Notes: generated from the sequence alone by a model not told the origin. A stretch of DNA of 64,000 nucleotides from Haliclona indistincta (GCA_964017065.1 OZ024786.1:6577047-6641046); one strand, 5' to 3'. Positions 1 to 10,241 are shown, counted from the first letter of the stretch. Made by a program: numbers and translations.

Positions 1-1266
1 CTAGAGGCTCCCACACCAAAACTGATTGCCTTCATCCACTGGTACTACTGGGCTCAAAGTGTTGGTGGACTGGCACTGTTCTATGTGTATGAAGGATATC
101 AAATTGTACAAATGACTTTGCTCGCCACAAGTGCTATAATCACGAGATCAGCATCTATCACTGCAACTATAGTTTTAGCTATGATCAACATAATGCTCAT
201 AATAGCATTTTGTGTCTCTAAGAAACACTTCTACATCGAGAAAGCAGGTCTCAACCCATTCAAGAATATCTACAAAGTGCTCAAGTACTCTTGGAAGCAC
301 AAGGTCCCTGAACGTCGCAGTGCCTTCACCTACTGGGAGGAGGATATTCCACGCCGTATTGACCTGGGAAAGAACAAGTATGGAGGACCATTCACCAATG
401 AGGAGGTGGAGGACACCAAGACATTCCTACGCATCCTACCACTCCTCCTGTGTCTGTTTGGATACCATCTAGCAGGAGATGGCTATTCTGCTACAATACA
501 GCTCCAGAGGACCAGCTGTCCATCACTACCAGTACTGCTACTGATTGTGATTAATCCACAACATATGACTGCTCTTGTCACAGTGGTGGGTATACCACTG
601 TATCGACTGGTCATCATGAAGATCATTCCAAAAGTCACATCAGTTCGAATGTTCACAAAAATGTGGATTGGTCTATATCTCTCACTGATACAAGTTGTGC
701 TCTACATCATAGTGGTTGTCAACCATGACACCTCACACTGGCCAGAGCAATATGAGAATCAAAGCTACAAGTACCTTCCTGGTCGGATTTGCATAAGAGA
801 ACAACTATACTATCGTATAACAAGTACATTACCAGTTAACAACATTTACTTCTGGTTTATCATTCCTCAGCTCCTCAATGGTCTCTCTTCTCTGCTTGTC
901 TCCATGACAGTGTTTGAGTTCATCTGTGCACAGGCTCCTCGCACTACCCAGGGACTGCTCATTGGTCTGTGGTATGCCACCTTCAGTATTAGGTACATAA
1001 CTGTAGGCCTTTTGGACAATTTCATTACTCAAAGAAGATCCTGGCTGATCTGTGAGGGAGTCAAGGGCTTTCTGATCCTGGTGTCTCTGGTGCTGTTCTC
1101 ATGTGTGTCCAGATGCTATCGCTACCGACAGCGAGATGAGATAATCAATGTGCAGGGAATGATTGAAGAGATTTATGAACGAAGACTAGCTCAGCACGAG
1201 GAATATCTGGCACAACAAGAACACCATGCCATATTACAAACACATGAAAACTCCCGTCACAATTAA
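1..1266 (+). CDS. SLC15/POT-like transporter, 5' end outside window
   Basis: The reading frame is already open at base 1 (LEAPTPKLIAFIHWYYWAQ, the POT TM5 region) and runs to TAA at 1264-1266. The visible part carries the cytoplasmic loop with YSWKHKVPERRSAF and YGGPFTNEEVEDTKTFLR, the late motif FEFICAQAPRTTQGLLIG (the counterpart of the SQAP motif of peptide transporters) and a charged C-terminal tail ending ENSRHN. The start, TM1-TM4 and the promoter are upstream of the window. The segment VYEGYQ to FCVSKKHFYIEKAG most resembles the gene at 10242. The variable extracellular loop (about 720-840) reads NHDTSHWPEQ and has one cysteine (GRICIRE). No frameshift is seen, so it is probably an intact member of the cluster. 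Confidence 0.88.
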   Translation, partial: LEAPTPKLIAFIHWYYWAQSVGGLALFYVYEGYQIVQMTLLATSAIITRSASITATIVLAMINIMLIIAFCVSKKHFYIEKAGLNPFKNIYKVLKYSWKHKVPERRSAFTYWEEDIPRRIDLGKNKYGGPFTNEEVEDTKTFLRILPLLLCLFGYHLAGDGYSATIQLQRTSCPSLPVLLLIVINPQHMTALVTVVGIPLYRLVIMKIIPKVTSVRMFTKMWIGLYLSLIQVVLYIIVVVNHDTSHWPEQYENQSYKYLPGRICIREQLYYRITSTLPVNNIYFWFIIPQLLNGLSSLLVSMTVFEFICAQAPRTTQGLLIGLWYATFSIRYITVGLLDNFITQRRSWLICEGVKGFLILVSLVLFSCVSRCYRYRQRDEIINVQGMIEEIYERRLAQHEEYLAQQEHHAILQTHENSRHN

Positions 1267-2075
1267 AGTTATATCCAGACTGAATTAAACACATAGTATA
1301 ATTTTAGTAGATGACATAATTTTGCATACATATTATTATTACATAAAGTGACTCTTTGTTAGCAAATTTAAAGGTTTAGGTTAAGTGTGGAGAAATAATA
1401 GACTAAGTAGAAGGGATTGGAAAAGGTCATTATCCAAATCACCTAACGCAAACTTCAGTGACCCATCAATTCCATACTATCTAGCATGTAGGAGGTGAGC
1501 ATAGTGCACAACAAAAAGGTCTTATAATGTCATAAACTCAACAGCAACAAGCACAGAACGGTGATACGGAATGGAATCAGGGTTTAAATAGATAACAGAA
1601 AATACAAGAGGAGACAGGGTGATCAGCATGAATAAATACAATACAATATCAAAAATAATTAGGGAGGAACGGTAGTGACTCCCTATGTAGGGATGAACGA
1701 GAAAACAAGATGGTGGCTACATACAATGTATTAGCGTTCAAACGCTGATATTTCGCATGGTGATGAATTTTATACGTCCAAAGACACTTAGATCTGCTCT
1801 CTGGCGTTGCCCCATCTTACAGTAGCAAGGAGATTGCTCGAAATTGTTACTAAAATGACGGAACCTGGAAACGGTGAAAATCGACTTCCGTCATCTTCGT
1901 TTTCTAACTTTCTTTCTTCAACTCACCTAGCGCCTTTACGCGAGCAGTGTCGAGACCAAAACACCCACGAACAGTCGTGAAATTCTCCTGGCATGTGCCT
2001 TTTGAACTTAGTTTTTAGCAAAACGACGATATACATTTGACGAGCTCACGATCACGAACAGTTGTGAGCCAAGTG
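1267..2075. other. Intergenic spacer with no recognised gene
   Basis: About 800 bases between the stop of the first transporter and the point where the next, truncated copy begins. It is AT-rich with short ORFs only. No transporter-like upstream region is visible before 2076, in contrast to the intact genes, so whatever lies at about 1700-2075 is unrelated DNA joined to a transporter fragment. I saw no clear terminal repeats. Confidence 0.5.
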
Positions 2076-2690
2076 TTTCGTATGCTCATCAAAATGTGGA
2101 TAGGTCTGTACTTCTCGTTAGTACAAGTTGTTCTGTATATCACAGTGGTTATAAATCATGACTCCTCCCACTGGCAACAACACCATAACTATAACTATAA
2201 CTATTCAAAACATCTCTCTAGTCATAAATGTCTTGAGAGTCAAATAGGTGATCACCAACTATCCCTTCCAGTTGATAACACCTACTCGTGGTTCATCATC
2301 CCTCAGCTCCTCAATGGCCTCTCTTCTCTGCTTGTCTCCATGACAGTGTTTGAGTTCATCTGTGCCCAGGCTCCTCGCACTACCCAGGGACTGTTTATTG
2401 GTCTGTGGTATGCCACCTTCAGCATCAGGTACCTAGTAGTAGGCATTCTAGACAATCTCATCATTGAGAGGAGGTCCTGGTTGATCTGTGAGGGAGTCAA
2501 GGGCTTTCTGATCCTGGTGTCTCTGGTGCTGTTCTCATGTGTGTCCAGACACTACCGCTACCGACAGCGAGACGAGATAGTCAATGTGCAGGGAATGATT
2601 GAGGACACTCATGAGAGGTGGTTAGACCAGGAGGAGGAGTATATGCAAGAACGAAGGGTGTTTTATCAGAGCATTCAAGTAAATAATTGA
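2076..2690 (+). pseudogene. 5'-truncated SLC15/POT-like relic
   Basis: Homology to the transporters starts abruptly at about 2076 (MLIKMWIGLYFSLVQVVLY) and runs open to a TGA or TAA-type stop at the end of the frame (2688-2690), encoding only TM9 to the C-terminal tail, about 205 residues. The closest match is the gene at 10242: both share NHDSSHWQQHHNYNYN in the extracellular loop and CLESQIGDHQLSLPVDNTY. The copy lacks the MFS signature, the TM5 motif and the cytoplasmic loop, so it cannot fold as a transporter. An ATG at 2037 opens the frame but precedes the homology and gives an unrelated 13-residue start. A gene joined to distant upstream exons is possible in principle, but all intact relatives are single-exon. 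Confidence 0.8.
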
Positions 2691-3781
2691 ACTCATTTGA
2701 GCATTAGTCATAATAATTATAAGCATTCTAAACTAAGTTTATAAATGCTTGATATTTCTTTTGAAAAGGTGTTGTAGATGGAACATTTTCATCCTGGGTT
2801 AAAAAGCATAAAACTCAGACTGCTAAAAGTGAAGTGTTATAAAAACTTAGTAAATATTATTATTTTGACTTTATACATGTGGTCAAGCATAGTACAAGAT
2901 AACTTGTGGAGTGATAAAAAGTCTAGTCAATGCCTACTACTAGTAGCAAGAGTCCATCCACCAAGACTATCAAATGCTCAATAGCACAATGCAAACTTCA
3001 TTCCCCATGAACTGTCATCAGTTGGGTGATGAATCTCATTTAAGGCCTAAAGTGTAAGCAGCTGATTACTGATATCATTACTACTGAATAGCAATCAGCT
3101 TACATGTAGGTGGCTAAGGATGATGCTTTGTAAGGGTGCTAATAAATTTTTCCCGGAAATAACAAAACCAGAGAAAAGAGTACAAGGCCTCAAGCCGATT
3201 CAACATCTGCTATCTCGATCGAGTCAACAAACTACCAAACAAGGACCATCAATGGTTGAGCACAAATCAGAACGTACATGTGACGACCAAACAACTAACG
3301 CTTAATGCGCACTGCTCCCACTATAGCATCACAGCTTCTCTGTCCACAAGAATGATTTTGTGATCCACTGTGTCCATGGTATGGCTGGATACCAGAAAGA
3401 TTACCATCTCAATGTGTCTGTACTGTAGACCTCAGTTCAACCTCAAGCATGCCTTACAGGTAGATTTCTAACTCGACATCACTATGAAGTTAGTGACCTG
3501 TAAGCAACCCTAATCACGTGGTTTGTTATGATGTCGGCACCGAGCAAGTCTTTCAACAGCTCACTGGTCCACTGATGAAGAGCTGGACAAATACCTACTC
3601 TCCTTGATTTCATGCCTAACATCACCCAATGAATATCACTACACTAACTACAGGAAAACGCTGTTTTTGACTTATGAGAATGCTTATTTATTTATTTATT
3701 TCATAGCTTTACAACAACAAAAGAAATAGAGAAAGCCATACAGCAGAAAAACTGACAGAACTATGTATGTTGTTGAAGGAC
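2691..3781. other. Intergenic spacer outside the inverted duplication
   Basis: About 1.1 kb without a supportable gene. Short ORFs (2778-2984, 3120-3305) have no recognisable domain. A small TTTA run lies at about 3684-3701. The left arm of the inverted duplication begins at 3782, inside the same AT-rich tract, with no obvious repeat at the boundary on this side. Confidence 0.5.
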
Positions 3782-4735
3782 TACTACATACAGACATGTA
3801 GAGCCTGATATAAACAAACACAACCATAAAATAATTAAATATAAAGACCAGACGCATGACAAGAGTTACAAGGACAAATAGGATGAAAGGTACAAGTGTT
3901 GTGAGAATCAAAATGGGATTTGAAATATGACCACAAATAATCAGTTACCTTACATTGAGTAGTGTAGTAGTGAATAGTGTTGAATAGTTGTGGTGTTGAG
4001 TATAAGTATTGTTTGAAAGCTTCTGGACTGGCTGTTCTATCATTTTAGATAATCAGCCATTGAACCGCAAAGTTTGAAATAAAGTGATGACACAAAATTT
4101 GAACGGGGCAGAGACTTTGCTGTCACCCAGAAAGTAACAATATTATTTTATCAGTGTGCTACAAAACGTTAAAAACATCTTAGCTTAGAAAACATAATTA
4201 TTACGTAGGGTTACATTTGCTGAAGGGAAACTTAGCACCAACCAAGAGAATTCTGGGGCATTCGTTCAAGGAAAATTAGAGAACCCAATTCAAATCGCCT
4301 TACGCTCCTCAAGCAAACACTTTTTTAATAAGCGATCTCTCGAATGATTATAACCACATAAAATGCATTTGACTTGATTTCTCCAATCCTAGTGTAACTG
4401 ATACTAAGGCAAAGTATTACCAATAATAACTTGGCTCCATTGCATGGACGTGACTTGTTTATGCTTCGGGATTGCAATGTTTGCGTTTGCAACTGAAAAT
4501 GTACCAAACTATTACTGTTCAAACTGGCTAGACAAAATACACTTTTACTGAAAAGCTTTCACTTTCGAATATCATCAAAGCAGACAGCTTTCACAACATG
4601 TCATAAATTTATAGAGATAAAACTATGTAAGATAAAGTGACAATACACACGAACCACTATACACTGACAGTAAACACTGCTGAGAAGTATAAACGACACA
4701 CTCAACTAGCATACTCTACGATAAAACTACTAGCA
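3782..4735. promoter_or_regulatory. Conserved non-coding region upstream of the 4736 gene
   Basis: This 950-base stretch has no supportable gene but is kept at high identity in the other arm (61,251-62,203). The conservation reflects recent duplication and is not evidence of constraint. It must contain the promoter and 5' leader of the gene at 4736. I could not identify a convincing TATA box. Confidence 0.4.
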
Positions 4736-6385
4736 ATGAAGCTGAGTGGATACCTGATAGTGATTGTTTGCTGCTTGGGATTAGCATTTACTGACATCAG
4801 TAAGAAGAGATACCTGCTTGGAACTGTAACAACTACAGCAAGGTTTGCGACTTTAGTATGGCAGGGAGTACTACTCCTGGTGTACCCACTGCTGGGTCAT
4901 CTGGCTGATGTCTACCTGACCAGGTATCGTGCACTGAAGGCTTCATTGATTATATTGACAATCTTTAGCTTTGTTGGTTTAGTTTATCTGGTAATCGACC
5001 TAGCAGTATCTTTGACTAAGAACATTCAAGTATTGCACCACATGCAAACTGGAGTGCTTCTAGCTATTGGTTTTGCAATTTATGAAATCAGCCAAGGACT
5101 ATTCCATGCTAATGCCATTCAGTTTGGACTGGATCAACTACTAGAGGCTCCCACACCAAAACTGACTGCCTTCATCCACTGGTACTACTGGGCTCAAAGT
5201 GTTGGTGGACTGGCACTGTTCTATGTGTATGAAAGTGGCCTAGTGACGATTTTCTCATTGTCTAGCGCAGAACACCACGATAATAGCAGCACAAGTACGA
5301 TAATCGAAGCATCCCTTCTTAGCTTCTCATTCACTCTACTACTATTGGTCAACACCACAATCCTGATAATATTTTGCATATCAAAGAAACACTTCTACAA
5401 TGAAACAGCTGGTATAATCAATCCGTTCAAGAATATTTGCAAAGTGCTCAAATACTCTTGGAAGCACAAGGTCCCTGAGCGTCGCAGTGCCTTCACCTAC
5501 TGGGAGGAGGATATTCCACGCCGTATTGACCTGGGAAAGAACAAGTATGGAGGACCATTCACCAATGAGGAGGTGGAGGACACCAAGACATTCCTACGTA
5601 TCCTACCACTCCTCCTGTGTCTGTTTGGATACCATCTAGCAGGAGATGGCTACTCTGCTCCAATACAGCTCCAGAGGACTAGCTGTCCTTCACTACCAGT
5701 ACTGCTACTGATTGTTGGCAATCCACAACATTTGACTGCTCTTGTCACAGTGGTAGGTATACCACTGTATCGACTGGTCATCATTAATGTATTTCCAAAA
5801 GTTAAAACTATTCTAATGCTCACAAAAATGTGGATTGGTCTATATCTCTCACTACTACATGCCATCTTCTATATTATACTAGTAGTCAACTACAACACGA
5901 CACACTTGCAACAATATGACTATGATAAGTACTACCTTCCTGGTCGTGACTGTCTCAAACATCAACTAGAATCAAGTCCACACCATCAAGTGGTTAATAC
6001 GTATCTGTGGTTCATAGTCCCTCAGTTCCTTCATGCTGTTTCATTTATACTTGTCTCCATGACAGTGTTTGAGTTCATCTGTGCCCAGGCTCCTCGCACT
6101 ACCCAGGGGCTGCTCATTGGTCTGTGGTATGCCACCTTCAGCATCAGGTACCTAGTAGTAGGCATTCTAGACAATCTCATCATTGAGAGGAGGTCATGGC
6201 TGATCTGTGAGGGAGTCAAGGGCTTTCTGATCCTGGTGTCTCTGGTGCTGTTCTCATGTGTATCCAGACGCTATCGCTACCGACAGCGAGACGAGATAGT
6301 CAATGTGCAGGGAATGATTGAAGCAATATATGAACGAAGACTAGCTCAGCATGAGGAATATCTGGCACAACAAGAACACAAATAA
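4736..6385 (+). CDS. SLC15/POT-like transporter (copy A)
   Basis: Single-exon frame of 549 residues. The start is taken at ATG 4736 because MKLxxx followed by a hydrophobic helix is shared by all paralogues; the frame stays open upstream to 4637 without an ATG. Expected order: TM1 about 5-20, MFS loop signature GHLADVYLTRYR about 54-65, TM5 motif QFGLDQLLEAP about 130, cytoplasmic loop with YSWKHKVPERRSAF about 235-280, FEFICAQAPRTTQG about 435, cytosolic tail. Peptide transporters of this family import di/tripeptides or related solutes with protons at plasma or lysosomal membranes; the substrate here cannot be read from sequence. Specific features: the loop YNTTHLQQYDYD with an N-glycosylation sequon (NTT), and QFLHAVSFILVSM where most paralogues have QLLNGLSSLLVSM. 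Its inverted twin is at 59611-61250. Confidence 0.9.
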   Translation: MKLSGYLIVIVCCLGLAFTDISKKRYLLGTVTTTARFATLVWQGVLLLVYPLLGHLADVYLTRYRALKASLIILTIFSFVGLVYLVIDLAVSLTKNIQVLHHMQTGVLLAIGFAIYEISQGLFHANAIQFGLDQLLEAPTPKLTAFIHWYYWAQSVGGLALFYVYESGLVTIFSLSSAEHHDNSSTSTIIEASLLSFSFTLLLLVNTTILIIFCISKKHFYNETAGIINPFKNICKVLKYSWKHKVPERRSAFTYWEEDIPRRIDLGKNKYGGPFTNEEVEDTKTFLRILPLLLCLFGYHLAGDGYSAPIQLQRTSCPSLPVLLLIVGNPQHLTALVTVVGIPLYRLVIINVFPKVKTILMLTKMWIGLYLSLLHAIFYIILVVNYNTTHLQQYDYDKYYLPGRDCLKHQLESSPHHQVVNTYLWFIVPQFLHAVSFILVSMTVFEFICAQAPRTTQGLLIGLWYATFSIRYLVVGILDNLIIERRSWLICEGVKGFLILVSLVLFSCVSRRYRYRQRDEIVNVQGMIEAIYERRLAQHEEYLAQQEHK

Positions 6386-7329
6386 TTACCAACACATAGA
6401 AAACACTGTTACAATTCATTTGCTGAGTCATAGTAACATAACTATCAGACCATGTACAAAAATAAGACACAAAATAATATTATGTTTTAAACATTATACG
6501 TCTGCATGGACTCTGTACTGTAGGTTAATCAACAAAGATAATATGCAGCATCTAAATAATAGTTAGACAGCGCATCCGAGGATCTACGCGATTTAGAAGC
6601 CTGAGAGCCGTTGCTATATAGCGTCCGAGCGTAGCGAGGGCGCTATGGTAACGGCGCGAGGGCTTCTACATCGCGTAGATCCGATTGGATGGGCTGTCCA
6701 ACTGATTTAGACCATAGCAACAGCAGACAGAAACGACGCGAACGACGAGCAAGGACACGCGAGCGCTGTTAAAATTATTCAGTAGAACTCCGCGCACAGA
6801 ACCGTAATCTGTCCCGTGTGGTGGGATTCCATTACGAAGTCGCGGCAGTGGCGGGATTCCATTATGAGATTTATAGACCCGCAGCTACGCAACCTGATTG
6901 GTCAACATCGCTTAGCTGTGGTCTAATTCATGTTTTCAATGGTATAACATAACAATTATTGGTTCGTAACGCAATGTCAAAGTTAACCATACTACTGAGA
7001 ATATCGGTAATACTGCAATGACAATAATGACAAACTAAATACAACACACGGGTCAGTATGTATACAGCTATGATTTGCTTGTTTATGCAGCATTGCAACA
7101 GTAGTTCTTCATATCTTCAACAAACACAGAAACTATCAATCCACAACTTTCACTAACAAAGTACTCATGGTCGTAAACTGCTGACGAAAGGTCAACAGCT
7201 TACAATAGAGTTTATTTATTTTGTCTCGTACACAAAGACAGTATCCTCAGATGAATTATTGTATGAACCAGAAAGTTGAAGCATTAGAACAGCAACTTTC
7301 TTAAATCATTGAGCAATCGTGACCGCAAG
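6386..7329. other. Spacer with GC-rich foldback element
   Basis: The spacer between copies A and B holds a foldback element (6567-6698) and a GC-richer stretch (about 6720-6900) with two copies of a short motif, GGGATTCCATTA, about 40 bases apart. The equivalent spacer in the other arm (59,075-59,610) is shorter and lacks this GC-rich block, so it is an insertion in this arm or a loss in the other. The last 350 bases before 7330 are shared by both arms and should contain the promoter of copy B. Confidence 0.5.
6567..6698. mobile_element. Small GC-rich foldback (MITE-like) element
   Basis: Outer arms read ACAGCGCATCCGAGGATCTA and, in reverse complement on the right, ACAGCCCATCCAATCGGATC, continuing inward as a longer imperfect palindrome around GGATCTACGCGAT. 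The centre has CGCTAT repeats. It is much richer in G+C than the flanks and is missing from the other arm. The superfamily is unknown; the target duplication was not resolved. Confidence 0.55.
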
Positions 7330-9003
7330 ATGAAGCTGCCGGGTTATATGATAGTGATCATCTGCTGCTTGGGGTTTTCAATGTCCAACGTCAGTAAGAA
7401 GAGATACCTGTTGAGTACAGCAACGATTACAGCAAGGATCCCTATATTAGTAGGACAGGGAGTACTACTCCTGGTGTACCCACTGCTGGGTCATCTGGCC
7501 GATGTCTACCTGACCAGGTATCGTGCACTGAAGTCTTCATTGCTTATACTGACTATCGTCTGTCTATTGGCCATTATTTATGAGAGTATTGACATTACCG
7601 CAAGTATATTTGGAAACATCAACGTATTTCATCATCAAATGTACCTAGGAGTAGTTATGACCGCTATTCTTATAATGTATATTATAGGGTTAGGACTCTA
7701 CGAGGCTAACATCATTCAGTTTGGACTGGATCAACTACTAGAGGCTCCCACACCAAAACTGATTGCCTTCATCCACTGGTACTACTGGGCTCAAAATGTC
7801 GGTGAACTGGTTTTATATCATGAATCGAGTGGAGAAACATTTGCGAATTTGTATTATGATAACAAAAGCTTACTGATAGATACATTTTTACAAGGTTCTC
7901 AAGTGGTACTGCTGATTATTCTCAATACAACAGTCTTGATAATATTGTGCATCTCGAAAAAACTTTTCTATCTTCAAAATGTTGGTCTCAATCCATTCAA
8001 GAATATCTACAAAGTGCTCAAGTACTCTTGGAAGCACAAGGTCCCTGAGCGTCGCAGTGCCTTCACCTATTGGGAGGAGGATATTCCACGCCGTATTGAC
8101 CTGGGAAAGAACAAGTATGGAGGACCATTCACCAATGAGGAGGTGGAGGACACCAAGACATTCCTAAACATCCTACCACTCCTCCTGTGTCTGTTTGGAT
8201 ACCATCTAGCAGGAGATGGCTACTCTGCTACAATACAGCTCCAGAGGACCAGCTGTCCTTCACTACCAGTACTGCTACTGATTGTTGCCAATCCACAACA
8301 TTTGACTGCTCTTGTTACAGTGGTGGGTATACCACTGTATCGACTGGTCATCATCAAATTGTTTCCAAACTTAAAATCAGTTCGAATGCTTACCAAAATG
8401 TGGGTGGGTCTATACCTCTCACTGTTGCAAGTTGTAATTTATATCGTAATAGCTGTCAACAGTGATGTCCCACACTGGCCACAGGAACATACAAATGTGG
8501 ACAAAATATATACCCACCTTCCTAGTAGACAATGCCTTAGAAACCAAGTTGGATATCGTCCATTAAGTATGCCATTATGTAACACCTACTTGTGGTTCAT
8601 CATCCCACAGCTCCTCAATGGCCTCTCTTCTCTGCTTGTCTCCATGACAGTGTTTGAGTTCATCTGTGCCCAGGCTCCTCGCACTACTCAGGGCCTGTTC
8701 ATTGGTCTGTGGTATGCCACCTTCAGCATCAGGTACCTAGTAGTAGGCATTCTAGACAATCTCATCATTGAGAGGAGGTCCTGGCTGATCTGTGAGGGAA
8801 TCAAGGGCTTTCTGATCCTGGTGTCTCTGGTGCTGTTCTCATGTGTGTCCAGACGCTACCGCTACCGACAGCGAGACGAGATAGTCAATGTGCAGGCAAT
8901 GATTGAGGACACTCATGAGAGGTGGTTAAACCAGGAGGAGGAGTATATGCAAGAGAGAAAAGCATTCTTTGAAAACCCAAGTACGTATAGTGCTACACTA
9001 TAA
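7330..9003 (+). CDS. SLC15/POT-like transporter (copy B)
   Basis: Open single-exon frame of 557 residues from ATG 7330 (MKLPGYMIVIICCLGFSM). The frame extends 21 bases further upstream without an ATG, so 7330 is the natural start. The core motifs are unchanged: GHLADVYLTRYR, QFGLDQLLEAP, the YSWKHKVPERRSAF loop and FEFICAQAPRTTQG. Distinctive parts are the TM3-TM4 segment (ESIDITASIFGNINVFHHQM), GLGLYEANIIQF instead of GLFEAN, WAQNVGELVLYHESSGE after TM5, and the extracellular loop with HWPQEHTNVDKI and the single cysteine in SRQCLRNQ. AATAAA polyadenylation signals lie 40-50 bases after the stop (9044 and 9048). Its inverted twin at 57404-59074 is also intact, making this the only pair conserved as genes in both arms. 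Confidence 0.91.
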   Translation: MKLPGYMIVIICCLGFSMSNVSKKRYLLSTATITARIPILVGQGVLLLVYPLLGHLADVYLTRYRALKSSLLILTIVCLLAIIYESIDITASIFGNINVFHHQMYLGVVMTAILIMYIIGLGLYEANIIQFGLDQLLEAPTPKLIAFIHWYYWAQNVGELVLYHESSGETFANLYYDNKSLLIDTFLQGSQVVLLIILNTTVLIILCISKKLFYLQNVGLNPFKNIYKVLKYSWKHKVPERRSAFTYWEEDIPRRIDLGKNKYGGPFTNEEVEDTKTFLNILPLLLCLFGYHLAGDGYSATIQLQRTSCPSLPVLLLIVANPQHLTALVTVVGIPLYRLVIIKLFPNLKSVRMLTKMWVGLYLSLLQVVIYIVIAVNSDVPHWPQEHTNVDKIYTHLPSRQCLRNQVGYRPLSMPLCNTYLWFIIPQLLNGLSSLLVSMTVFEFICAQAPRTTQGLFIGLWYATFSIRYLVVGILDNLIIERRSWLICEGIKGFLILVSLVLFSCVSRRYRYRQRDEIVNVQAMIEDTHERWLNQEEEYMQERKAFFENPSTYSATL

Positions 9004-9156
9004 TTTCATTAATCTTTTTACAAACAATTTTATCAAACTGTTCAATAAATAAATTTGGTTTTCCTCAAATACAATAAACAGTCATTACAATCATAATAAT
9101 TATAATAATACATACACAATGAACCAAAGGAATATAATGTACAAGCTACATATGAG

Positions 9157-9428
9157 CAGGAGAGCATAAGGGGAAGGAGCGTTTAGCCGTAACTTATCCA
9201 AACGTTTGTTCGCCAGTTGGTAGCTTTTAGACTAGATCGCCAGCAAATCTGTCTGCCTTGCCTTTTCTGCCTACAAGAAGGCCCATAGCTCACAGCAAAC
9301 AGCTTGAAAATCACAGAAGAAAGTAAGCCTCGCGTGCACCGCACGAAGCAGCACATGGTGGAGTTAGCATTTGGATATTTCTGTTGCGTGCATTAGAGTT
9401 GATCGATCCTTCCTTTTATTTGCTCCTG
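9157..9428. mobile_element. MITE with CAGGAG termini
   Basis: Inverted ends CAGGAGAGCATAAGGGGAAG and, reversed on the right, CAGGAGCAAATAAAAGGAAG bound a 272-bp non-coding unit. Flanks read ATATGAG and GTGTGAG, compatible with a degraded 7-bp target duplication. The termini match two larger elements at 16387-17068 and 35823-36376. The twin in the other arm is at about 56,999-57,278. Confidence 0.6.
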
Positions 9429-9582
9429 GTGTGAGCTAAATAAAGTATGAGCTACATAATAGTATGAGCTAATGTATCCAAGCTACATGGTGATACCTGA
9501 TCATGTCAAGAATCACTGAAAACTGGGTGAAAACAATACCAGTGGCAGTGAAATCATGTACTGAAACCTAAAGTTATAACAT

Positions 9583-9652
9583 ATTTGTGGTCAACACCAC
9601 ACCTCTCCCTGTACATGCTAGTATAGGGAGAGGTGTGGTGTTGACCACAAAT
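9583..9652. repeat. Perfect 28-bp inverted repeat (hairpin)
   Basis: The arms 9583-9610 (ATTTGTGGTCAACACCACAC, continuing CTCTCCCT) and 9625-9652 are exact reverse complements around a 14-nt loop (9611-9624). An RNA transcribed here would form a 28-bp stem with no mismatch. The same hairpin, also perfect, is at 56771-56840. It could be a miRNA-like precursor, a remnant of a tiny foldback transposon or a cruciform site; the sequence does not decide between these. Confidence 0.75.
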
Positions 9653-10090
9653 AAATAATCCTTGTAGTCTGTCAAAACTGAGAGTCACATTTTCTGCAAT
9701 CAGCTGTAGTGTATAAATGCGAAGACTTATTATATCAAGTGCTATATAAAAAAGAAGATTGGATGCCATCTTCAACTAAGTAAATTTTGGAAGTTCTTTG
9801 TTGAACTGTGCAAAATTGCCAGAAGCTGGAGAAGACACACCATCTCTGTAGCGGATGTAGGACTGTATCGAATGGTGCTCTTCATCATGCTAAATTTGTA
9901 ACTGTCGACACCCGACAATCAATATTAATAAATTATTATAAAATCTCTACAAACCTGTTCATGCTACTTACGCAAAAGAAAAAAGACTAAACAAACGTTT
10001 TGAAAACAATTGAGTACAACTCACACAAGAATGCATTAGTTTTAAGTTGATTCAACAAATGTATATTCGTACATTTAACCAGTGCAATGC

Positions 10091-10098
10091 AATATAAA
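10091..10098 (+). promoter_or_regulatory. TATA-like box of copy C
   Basis: TATAAAAG lies about 150 bases before the start codon of copy C in a short G+C-richer context (GCCGCC follows). The other arm has lost roughly 40 bases exactly here, including this box. The position fits a core promoter with a leader of about 120 bases, but no transcript evidence is available. Confidence 0.4.
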
Positions 10099-10241
10099 AG
10101 CCGCCTACCTGAACCACTTGTTAGTGCATATGTTATTCAGATCTTAACTAAAGACACACAAATCTTTAAAGATAGCAGAGAATCATCAAGATCGTATCTC
10201 ATAACCGCCACACATACAATAGCACACATACAATGATAGAA

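Larger units (their letters stand above)
9004..10241. other. Spacer between copies B and C
   Basis: It contains a 272-bp MITE (9157-9428), a perfect 70-nt hairpin (9583-9652) and the upstream region of copy C. All three recur in the other arm (56,221-57,403) except for about 40 bases around the TATA-like box of copy C. No supportable coding sequence was found. Confidence 0.6.

Noticed and set aside
2303..2500. Antisense ORFs of ~65 codons (MTPSQISHDLL...) opposite the last block of every transporter
   Set aside because: They recur because the coding strand is nearly identical in all copies; they have no start context, domain or independent conservation.
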